Assembly (NCBI GenBank): GCA_030695945.1 | Contig: JAUYOG010000049.1 | Span: 124,001-188,000, forward strand | Reading direction: 5' to 3' | From: Ramlibacter sp. | GTDB taxonomy: Bacteria; Pseudomonadota; Gammaproteobacteria; Burkholderiales; Burkholderiaceae_C | DNA: 64,000 nt | Shown: one piece after another, positions 19,081 through 26,521 of the stretch | How the letters are laid out: each line of letters begins with the position of its first letter | Numbering within the stretch: position 1 is the stretch's first letter | Program-made: the position numbers and the translations under genes | Notes under the pieces: model-generated | Databases searched by the model: none | What the model was told of the DNA's origin: nothing | What the model saw: the letters and a program-made list of their open reading frames with translations, nothing else

Positions 19081-21870
19081 GTGAGCACATCTTCATCGGC
19101 AAAACGTGGCCAGTTCTGGCGCGCGGACTGGTTCGTCGCCGTCCTGGTCGTGCTTGTCGTGGTCATCCTGAACCAGGCGACCGACTCCATAGGCACGCTC
19201 GAGCGCCGCTTCTACGATTTCGGCAGCACCAGCAGCGGGCGCCAGCCGTCAGACCGCATCGCGGTGATCGCGATCGACGACCAGAGCATCGCCAACATCG
19301 GCCGCTGGCCCTGGCCGCGCGACGTCCATGCGCAGCTGATCGACCAGCTGGCCGGCGCCAAGGCCAAGACCATCGTCTACACGACGTTCTTCTTCGAGCC
19401 GCAGACCGACCGCGGCCTGGTGTTCATCCGCAAGATCAAGGAAGCGCTGGGCCCGGTGCCCGAGGGCGCCGGCGGCCAGGCCGAGCAGCTGGCCAAGGTG
19501 ATCGCCGAAGCCGAGAAGGCCATGGACACCGATGGCATGCTGGCCGCCAGCATGGCCAAGGCGGGCAACGTGCTGGTGCCGTCCGTCTACCAGCTCGGCG
19601 AGCCCCAGGGCAATGCCGACAAGCCGCTGCCCGCGTACGTGGCCAGGAGCACGATTCCCGAGAGCACCGGTTTCTCCGTGCCCGCCGTGCGCGGGCAATA
19701 CCCCATCGAGCTGATCGGTAGCGCGGCCGCCGGCATCGGCCACTTGAACCAGTGGAACGATGTCGATGGCGCGGTTCGTGACGACCCGCTGCTGGTCAAC
19801 TACTACGGCAAGGCGGTGCCGTCGATGGCGCTGCTGGCCGCCGCGAAGAGCCTGAACCTCGCGCCCGCCGACATCAAGCTCAACGCGGGCGAATCCGTGC
19901 AGATCGGCAAGCTGCGCGTCAAGACCGACGAGATCGCCCGCATGCTTCCGCAGTTCTACAAGGGCAAGGACGGCAAGCCCGCGTTCGCGGTGGACTCTTT
20001 CTACGACGTGCTGAGCGGCAAGATCCCGCCGGCCAAGTACACCGACAAGATCGTCCTGATCGGCGCGACCGCCGCGGGCGTCGGCACCATCTTCGCGGCG
20101 CCCGGCTATCCCGGCCTGTCGCCCGCCGAAATGATCGCGCACACGACGTCCAGCATCCTGGGCGAGCACTTCATCGTCCAGCCCGCTTGGTCGAACTGGG
20201 CGGCGCTCGGGGTGTTCCTCCTGGTGGCGGGCTACCTGGTTGCGCTGCTGCCCCGCTTGTCGGCCGGCATGGGCGCGGCGATCACGACGGGGCTTTTCGT
20301 CCTGCTGCTCGGCAGCGAGTTCGTGATGCTGTCCAGCGCATCGCTGTGGCTGAAGTTCATGTTCCCCGCAGTACTGCTCGTCATCGGCCACCTCGCGCTG
20401 ACCACCAAGCGCTTCCTCGTCACCGAGGCCGGCAAGCTCAAGTCCGACGGCGAATCGGCCGAGACCAACCGCATGATGGGCCTGGCGCTGCAGGGCCAGG
20501 GGCAGCTCGACGCCGCCTTCGACCGCTTCAGCCGCGTGCCCATGGGCGACGAGGTGATGTCCAACCTGTACAACCTGGCGCTGGATTTCGAACGCAAGCG
20601 CCAGTTCAACAAGGCCCAGTCCGTGTACGAGCACATGGCGGCCCACAACAAGAACTACAAGGACCTCCAGTCCAAGCTCAACCGGGCCAAGAACCTGTCC
20701 GAAACGGTCATCCTCGGCGGCGGCGCGCATCCCGGGGGCACCATGCTGTTGGACGGCGGTGCCGTTGAAAAGCCCATGCTGGGCCGCTACCAGGTGGAAA
20801 AGGAACTAGGCAAGGGCGCCATGGGTGTGGTGTACCTCGGCAAGGACCCGAAGATCGGCCGCGTCGTGGCGATCAAGACGATGGCCCTGTCGCAAGAGTT
20901 CGAAGGCGAGGAGCTGGCCGACGCCCGCGAGCGCTTCTTCCGCGAGGCCGAGACGGCGGGGCGCCTGCAGCACCAGAACATCGTCACGATATTCGACGCC
21001 GGCGAGGAGCACGACCTCGCCTATATCGCCATGGAGTTCCTCAAGGGCAAGGACCTGGTCGATTTCTGCAAGGACGGCCAGCTGCTGCCCATGCCCAAGG
21101 TGCTGTCCATCGTGGCGCGCGTGGCAGAAGCCCTGGCGTACGCGCACAAGCAGAACGTGGTGCACCGCGACATCAAGCCGGCGAACATCATGTACGAGTT
21201 CGACAGCGACACGGTCAAGGTCACCGATTTCGGCATTGCCCGCATCACGGACTCGAGCAAGACCAAGACCGGCCTGGTACTGGGCACGCCCAGCTTCATG
21301 TCGCCCGAGCAGATCGCCGGCAAGAAGGTGGACGGCCGCTCCGACCTGTATTCGCTCGGCGTGATGCTGTTCCAGATGCTCACCGGCGTGCTGCCTTTCC
21401 GAGGCGATTCGATGGCCGAACTGATGTACAAGATCGCCAACGAGGAGGCGCCGGACATCCGCATCGTCCGCAAGGAGATCTCCGAGCGGCTGGCCAATGT
21501 CGTGGCTCTCGCGCTGAGCAAGCGTCCGGAGACGCGTTACCAGAACGGCGACCAGTTCGCGGCGGACCTGAAGTCGGTCTTGGCCGAGATGAACGGCGAG
21601 CCGGCGCCGGCCGCAGTGGCACGGCCGCCGCCGCCGGGGGTGGTGATGCGGCCGGACGACGAGGTCAACGTCGCCGCCGCGGACAAGACGGTCGCGTTCG
21701 CAGCCGCATCGCCGGCGGCGGTGTACGAGGCTACCGTCGTCGGGGTGCCGCCCGTGCCCGACGCGCCCGGCTATGATCCGACGCAGAAAAAGGATGGGGA
21801 CGATCCGGCCTTCGCCAAGACCGACGTGTTCCGCAAGCCGGACACGGGCGGGGGCCCTGGCAGCGCATGA
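19081..21870 (+). CDS. CHASE2-domain serine/threonine protein kinase
   Basis: A 929-residue membrane kinase. One helix at ~17-35 leads into an extracytoplasmic CHASE2 sensor (about 40-360; [46 protein letters not shown]), then three helices (~369-440), a TPR-like cytosolic spacer (~460-540) and a eukaryotic-type kinase domain (~565-830). ATP-binding loop GKGAMGVVY, Lys599 (VAIK), catalytic Asp697 (HRDIKPAN), Asp716 (DFG) and [10 protein letters not shown] are intact, so it should be active. A ~90-residue Ala/Pro tail ends the protein. GTG at 19081 was chosen ([10 protein letters not shown]) because it has a G-rich ribosome site and sits before the first helix. First gene of the 19-29 kb signalling cluster. 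Confidence 0.93.
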   Translation: MSTSSSAKRGQFWRADWFVAVLVVLVVVILNQATDSIGTLERRFYDFGSTSSGRQPSDRIAVIAIDDQSIANIGRWPWPRDVHAQLIDQLAGAKAKTIVYTTFFFEPQTDRGLVFIRKIKEALGPVPEGAGGQAEQLAKVIAEAEKAMDTDGMLAASMAKAGNVLVPSVYQLGEPQGNADKPLPAYVARSTIPESTGFSVPAVRGQYPIELIGSAAAGIGHLNQWNDVDGAVRDDPLLVNYYGKAVPSMALLAAAKSLNLAPADIKLNAGESVQIGKLRVKTDEIARMLPQFYKGKDGKPAFAVDSFYDVLSGKIPPAKYTDKIVLIGATAAGVGTIFAAPGYPGLSPAEMIAHTTSSILGEHFIVQPAWSNWAALGVFLLVAGYLVALLPRLSAGMGAAITTGLFVLLLGSEFVMLSSASLWLKFMFPAVLLVIGHLALTTKRFLVTEAGKLKSDGESAETNRMMGLALQGQGQLDAAFDRFSRVPMGDEVMSNLYNLALDFERKRQFNKAQSVYEHMAAHNKNYKDLQSKLNRAKNLSETVILGGGAHPGGTMLLDGGAVEKPMLGRYQVEKELGKGAMGVVYLGKDPKIGRVVAIKTMALSQEFEGEELADARERFFREAETAGRLQHQNIVTIFDAGEEHDLAYIAMEFLKGKDLVDFCKDGQLLPMPKVLSIVARVAEALAYAHKQNVVHRDIKPANIMYEFDSDTVKVTDFGIARITDSSKTKTGLVLGTPSFMSPEQIAGKKVDGRSDLYSLGVMLFQMLTGVLPFRGDSMAELMYKIANEEAPDIRIVRKEISERLANVVALALSKRPETRYQNGDQFAADLKSVLAEMNGEPAPAAVARPPPPGVVMRPDDEVNVAAADKTVAFAAASPAAVYEATVVGVPPVPDAPGYDPTQKKDGDDPAFAKTDVFRKPDTGGGPGSA

Positions 21871-21898
21871 ACGACCCGGAGACTTGACCCGGCAATCT

Positions 21899-22684
21899 AT
21901 GAACTACGAGTTTTGCATACGCACCGATCCGGGTCTCGCGCGCGAGAACAACGAGGACTCCGTCACTTTCGATGAACCCGTCCGGCTTGGCATCCTGGCC
22001 GACGGGATGGGCGGCTACAACGCCGGCGAGGTCGCCAGCGGCATGGCGACCACGTTCATCAAGTCGGAACTCGGGCGCTGGCTGTCGCAGGCCGGCCGCC
22101 ACGCCAACGCCCGCGAGGTGCGCCGGGCGATGGAGATTTGCGTTGACAACGCCAACCGGTCGATCTTCAATGCCGCCAACTCCAACCCGCAGTACAGCGG
22201 CATGGGCACGACGCTCGTCGTGGGTGTGTTCCAGGAAGGGCGGCTGATGCTGGGCCACATCGGCGATTCACGCTGCTACCGGCTGCGCGGCGAGGAGTTC
22301 GCCCAGATCACGAAGGACCATTCGCTGCTGCAGGAGCAGATGGATGCCGGCCTGATCACGCCGGAACAGGCGGCGACATCCAGCAACAAGAACCTGGTGA
22401 CCCGTGCCCTCGGCGTGGAGGACGCGGTGTTGCTGGAAGTCAACGAACACAGGGTCGAACCCGGCGATATCTACCTGATGTGCTCGGACGGCCTGTCGGA
22501 CATGGTGGATGATGAGGGGATCGCCAGGATCCTGGGCGGCGAGCCCCCGCTGGAGCAGAAAGTGGCGCAGTTGATCGACGCAGCCAACGCCAATGGGGGG
22601 CGGGACAACATCTCCGTCCTGGTGGCACAAGCCAGCACCGCATCGAAAAAACGCGGCTTGATTTCCAGATTGCTGGGAAAATAG
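21899..22684 (+). CDS. PP2C-family serine/threonine phosphatase
   Basis: A 261-residue metal-dependent phosphatase, likely the antagonist of the upstream kinase. Motifs: ARENNEDS (first metal/phosphate motif), LADGMGGYNAGEVAS, MGTTLVV, GDSRCYRL, ITKDHS, CSDGLSDMV and GGRDNISVLV, i.e. the complete bacterial PppA/PrpC/Stp set. The ATG at 21899 starts MNYEFCIRTDPG, matching the family start. Cytosolic. It lies 28 bp after the kinase gene. Confidence 0.95.
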   Translation: MNYEFCIRTDPGLARENNEDSVTFDEPVRLGILADGMGGYNAGEVASGMATTFIKSELGRWLSQAGRHANAREVRRAMEICVDNANRSIFNAANSNPQYSGMGTTLVVGVFQEGRLMLGHIGDSRCYRLRGEEFAQITKDHSLLQEQMDAGLITPEQAATSSNKNLVTRALGVEDAVLLEVNEHRVEPGDIYLMCSDGLSDMVDDEGIARILGGEPPLEQKVAQLIDAANANGGRDNISVLVAQASTASKKRGLISRLLGK

Positions 22685-22733
22685 TCTTTGGTATTAGTTT
22701 TCCCATAATGAGCTACATAGACAGGAGCGGACC

Positions 22734-23411
22734 ATGCCGAAAATGATCGTTTCGATCGACGGTGTTGTCATCAAGGAAGTGCAGTTGACCAAGGACCGGA
22801 CGACCCTGGGTCGCCGGCCTTACAACGACATCGTGATCGACAACCTGGCGGTCAGCGGCGAGCATGCTGTGCTGCAGATGACCGGCAACGAGGTCTACCT
22901 GGAAGACCTGAACAGCACGAACGGCACTTACGTGAATGGCAAGGCCGTGAAAAAGCAGTTGTTGCAGAACAGCGATACGGTCGAGATCGGCAAGTACAAG
23001 ATCAAGTACATCAACGAGGTGGCGGGGCCGACCTTCGAGAAAACGATGATCCTCAAGGCCGGCGCCTTGCCGCCGATGCCGCCCCCGCCCGCCCCGGCGC
23101 AAGCGGGTGCCGCCCCGGCCTCCGCCGCGCAGGCCGCCGACCTGGGGCAGCCCAGCGCCGCGATCAAGGTGCTGTCGGGCGCGGCCGCGGGCCGCGAGGT
23201 GCCCCTGGTGAAAGTGGTGACCACCATCGGCAAGCCCGGCGTGGCCGTCGCCGCGATCACCAAGCGCCCTCACGGGTTCGTGGTGGCGCATGTGGAAGGT
23301 GCGAACAAGCCCACCCTCAATGGCGCCGCGATCGGGTCGGAGCCGGTCACGCTCAAGCACGGCGACCTGCTCGAGCTGGCCGGCACGCAGATGCAGTTCG
23401 TGCAGGCCTGA
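22734..23411 (+). CDS. Tandem FHA-domain protein
   Basis: A 225-residue cytosolic phosphothreonine-binding protein. FHA 1 (about 1-95) has the full motif set: TTLGRRPYNDIVIDN, SGEHAVL and NSTNGTYVNG. A Pro/Ala linker (~108-140) follows. The second domain (~140-225) keeps the fold pattern (IKVLSGAAAGREV, TTIGKPGVAVAAI, NKPTLNGAAIGSEPVTLKHGD) but lacks the SxxH motif, so it probably does not bind phosphothreonine. A likely reader of the neighbouring kinase's products. 49 bp after the phosphatase gene. Confidence 0.93.
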   Translation: MPKMIVSIDGVVIKEVQLTKDRTTLGRRPYNDIVIDNLAVSGEHAVLQMTGNEVYLEDLNSTNGTYVNGKAVKKQLLQNSDTVEIGKYKIKYINEVAGPTFEKTMILKAGALPPMPPPPAPAQAGAAPASAAQAADLGQPSAAIKVLSGAAAGREVPLVKVVTTIGKPGVAVAAITKRPHGFVVAHVEGANKPTLNGAAIGSEPVTLKHGDLLELAGTQMQFVQA

Positions 23412-23461
23412 CAGCGGCGCGTGCAACTGCCGGCCGCACCGCACGGGAGGGACCGCACCTG

Positions 23462-25708
23462 ATGGGCCTGCTCTCCAGACATTGGCCGCGCATCGCCGTC
23501 ACGCTGATCCCGCTGGTTTTTGCGTTGCTCCACGCAAGCGGCATCCTCACCATCGGGGTGCTGCAGCGGCTCGACGACATCATCTATGACGCCCGGCTGC
23601 GCGCGACCATGCCGCGCACCCTGGACGATCGCATCGTCATCGTCGACATCGACGAGAAGAGCCTGGCGGAGATCGGCCACTGGCCCTGGGGCCGGCATCG
23701 GCTCGCCGAACTGGTCGATCAGCTGTTCGACGGCCACAAGGTGGGGCTGGTCGGCTTCGACGTGGTGTTCGCGGAAGCCGACGAGAGCTCCGGGCTCAAG
23801 CGCCTCAAGCAACTGGCGCAGGCGGAACTGAAGGACCAGCCCGGCTTCGCCGAGCGGCTGGGCCAGATCCAGGGCTCCCTCGACTACGACGCGCTGTTCG
23901 CCAAGTCGCTGCAGAAGCGGCCGGTCGTCCTCGGCTACGTCTTCACGGGCACGGAGGGCAGCAACATCGGCGTGCTGCCAGCTCCCGCGATGCAGAAGGA
24001 GGCACTGCATGGCCGCCCGATCCGGTTCGTGAGCTGGAAGGGCCATATCTCCAACATCGAGCTGCTCGGGCAGGCCGCGCCGATGGCAGGTTCGATCAAC
24101 TCCATACCGGACGGCGACGGCGTCGTGCGTTACGTGCCGCTGGTTGCGGAGTATCAGGGGCAGTTCTACGAGTCGCTGTCGCTGGCGATGTACCGCATGC
24201 TGGTCGGCCTGCCGAGCGTCGCGCCGGGGTTTCCGCGCGACCGCTTCCTCTCGCGCAATTACCAGGGTCTCGAAAGCATCCAGCTGCGCCGGGGCGACGG
24301 CGTCCGGGCCATCCCGGTGGACGACCGCGTCGCCAGCTTGGTCCCGTTCCGCGGGCCGGGGGGCGTCAGCGGCGGCTCCTTCAAGTATGTCTCCGCGGCC
24401 GACGTGCTGGCCAAGCGGATCCCGCCGGGCAGCCTGAAAGACAAGATCGTTCTGGTCGGAACCACGGCGCAGGGGCTGCTGGACTTGCGGGTCACGCCCG
24501 TCGGAGAGGTCTACCCCGGGGTCGAGGTGCACGCCAACGTGATCTCCGGCCTGCTGGACGGCAATACGTTCGTGCGGCCCGATTACGCGATCGGCTACGA
24601 CGTCGTCATCCTGCTGCTGGCGGGCTTGGCGCTGGCGTTCACGCTGCCGCTGCTGTCGGCCACCCGTGCCGTCATGGTGAGCGCAGGCGTCGTCGCCGCC
24701 ATCGTCGGCCTGAATTTCTGGCTGTACTCGGGGCACGGCCTGGTGCTGCCGCTGGCCGCGGCCCTGGTCATGGCGCTGATGGCTTTCGCGCTGAACATGA
24801 GTTATGGCTATTTCGTCGAGAGCCGCAGCAAGCGCGAGCTGGCGAACCTGTTCGGCACCTACGTGCCGCCGGAGCTGGTCGACGAGATGGTGAAGGACCC
24901 CGACGCCTACAGCATGAAGGCGTCGAACAAGGAGCTCACGGTGATGTTCTGCGACATGCGGGGCTTCACGAAAATGTCCGAAACCATGGAGCCAACCCGG
25001 CTCCAGGAGTTGCTCAACTCGGTCTTCAACCGGCTCACCGACATCATCCGGGGCAACCGCGGCACGATCGACAAGTACATGGGCGACTGCGTGATGGCGT
25101 TCTGGGGGGCCCCGGTGGACACGCCGAACCATGCCCACCTGGCGGCCAAGACCGCGATGGAGATGGCCCATTCCGTTCGCAAAATCAATGAGGAGCACCG
25201 GGCCAAGGGTATTCCCGAGATCGGCATCGGCATCGGCCTGAACACGGGGACGATGTGCGTCGGCGACATGGGCTCCGACATCCGGCGTGCCTACACCGTG
25301 ATCGGCGATTCGGTCAACCTGGGCTCGCGGCTGGAGGGCCTGTCCAAGGCCTACGGCGTGGACATCGTGGTGAGCGAAAGCACCCGCAAGCTGGCGCCGG
25401 AATTCGCCTGGCAGGAACTCGACCGCGTTCGCGTCAAAGGCAAGGCGCAGGCGGTCGCCATCTTCTGGCCGGTCGCGCCGGCCGACCGGCTGGAAAAACC
25501 GTACCAGGACGAACTCAAGACCTGGGCGGCTTTCCTGCGGGCGTACCGCGCGCAGGATTGGGACCAGTGCGACGTCCTGATGCTGAACCTGCAGCGGATG
25601 AATGCCAAAAAATACCTTTACGAATTGTATTCAGAGCGTGTAGCCTCAATGAGAATGCTGCCCTTCGATCCCGAATGGGACGGCGCGACCAATTTCGAAA
25701 CCAAATAG
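23462..25708 (+). CDS. CHASE2-domain adenylate cyclase (class III)
   Basis: A 748-residue membrane cyclase. Helix ~10-28, extracytoplasmic CHASE2 sensor (~35-360; LDDRIVIVDIDEKSLAEIG, HWPWGRHRLAELVDQLF), three helices (~375-450), then a class III catalytic domain (~485-665). Metal-binding Asp498 (FCDMRGF) and Asp542 (GDCVMAFWG), purine-selecting Lys538 (IDKYMGD) and Thr612 (AYTVIGDSVN), transition-state Asn619 and Arg623 are all present. The Lys/Thr pair indicates ATP as substrate (class IIIb pattern; family knowledge). The same sensor architecture as the kinase at 19081 suggests paired inputs. The cyclic-nucleotide phosphodiesterase gene starts 8 bp after its stop. Confidence 0.93.
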   Translation: MGLLSRHWPRIAVTLIPLVFALLHASGILTIGVLQRLDDIIYDARLRATMPRTLDDRIVIVDIDEKSLAEIGHWPWGRHRLAELVDQLFDGHKVGLVGFDVVFAEADESSGLKRLKQLAQAELKDQPGFAERLGQIQGSLDYDALFAKSLQKRPVVLGYVFTGTEGSNIGVLPAPAMQKEALHGRPIRFVSWKGHISNIELLGQAAPMAGSINSIPDGDGVVRYVPLVAEYQGQFYESLSLAMYRMLVGLPSVAPGFPRDRFLSRNYQGLESIQLRRGDGVRAIPVDDRVASLVPFRGPGGVSGGSFKYVSAADVLAKRIPPGSLKDKIVLVGTTAQGLLDLRVTPVGEVYPGVEVHANVISGLLDGNTFVRPDYAIGYDVVILLLAGLALAFTLPLLSATRAVMVSAGVVAAIVGLNFWLYSGHGLVLPLAAALVMALMAFALNMSYGYFVESRSKRELANLFGTYVPPELVDEMVKDPDAYSMKASNKELTVMFCDMRGFTKMSETMEPTRLQELLNSVFNRLTDIIRGNRGTIDKYMGDCVMAFWGAPVDTPNHAHLAAKTAMEMAHSVRKINEEHRAKGIPEIGIGIGLNTGTMCVGDMGSDIRRAYTVIGDSVNLGSRLEGLSKAYGVDIVVSESTRKLAPEFAWQELDRVRVKGKAQAVAIFWPVAPADRLEKPYQDELKTWAAFLRAYRAQDWDQCDVLMLNLQRMNAKKYLYELYSERVASMRMLPFDPEWDGATNFETK

Positions 25709-25716
25709 GGATCCTG

Positions 25717-26508
25717 ATGAAGGTGCGGGTGCTCGGTTGTTCCGGAGCGATCTCGAAGGACTGTCGCACGACGTCCTTCCTGATCGACTCGGACTTGCTC
25801 GTCGACGCCGGCACCGGCGTGGGCGACCTGACGCTGGCCGAGATGAAGTGCATCGACCATGTGCTGCTCACCCACTCGCACCTGGACCACGTGGCGGCGC
25901 TGCCGCTGATGATCGACGCGATCGCGTCGCAGCTCACCAAGCCGGTCCAGATCCACGCGCTGCCGGGGACGATCGCCGCCCTCAAGGCGCATGTATTCAA
26001 CAATGTCATCTGGCCGGACTTCAGCCGCATCCCGACGCCGCAGGCCCCGTTCATCAGCTTCCACGAAATCCAGGTCGGCCAGACGCTGGACATCACGGGC
26101 AAGCGCATCGAAGTGCTGCCCGCGGTGCACACGGTACCGGCCGTGGGCTATGCCGTCACTTCGGGCAAGGGCTGCTGGATCTTCACCGGCGACACCGAGC
26201 GCAACCCGGCCTTCTGGCGCCGGATCAACCAGATGAACGTGGCGGCGCTGGTGATCGAAACGGCCTTCAGCAACCGCGAGAAGGATCTCGCCAAGCGCAG
26301 CCTGCACCTGTCGCCCCATGCCCTGGCCGAGGAGCTCGACTGCATCGACAAGGGCAAGTCGTTCCCCATCTACATCACCCATACCAAGCCGGCCGAGACC
26401 GAGCTGATCATGACGGAGATCCAGAAGTTCGACCAGACGCAGCCGTTCGGGCCCAACGTCACGCACGACATCCGCTGGCTGCGCGCGGGACAGGAGTTCG
26501 ATCTATGA
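25717..26508 (+). CDS. MBL-fold 3',5'-cyclic-nucleotide phosphodiesterase (class II-like)
   Basis: A 263-residue metallo-beta-lactamase-fold hydrolase. The metal site is visible as THSHLDHVAALP, AVHTVPAVGY and TGDTERNPAFW, with ITHTKPAE near the end; the layout MKVRVLGCSGAISKDCRTTSFLID matches class II cAMP phosphodiesterases (yeast PDE1, Vibrio CpdP type). Eight bases separate it from the cyclase gene, which supports hydrolysis of the same messenger. Other MBL hydrolase activity cannot be excluded by sequence alone. Confidence 0.88.
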   Translation: MKVRVLGCSGAISKDCRTTSFLIDSDLLVDAGTGVGDLTLAEMKCIDHVLLTHSHLDHVAALPLMIDAIASQLTKPVQIHALPGTIAALKAHVFNNVIWPDFSRIPTPQAPFISFHEIQVGQTLDITGKRIEVLPAVHTVPAVGYAVTSGKGCWIFTGDTERNPAFWRRINQMNVAALVIETAFSNREKDLAKRSLHLSPHALAEELDCIDKGKSFPIYITHTKPAETELIMTEIQKFDQTQPFGPNVTHDIRWLRAGQEFDL

Positions 26509-26521
26509 ACGGGGATGCGAC

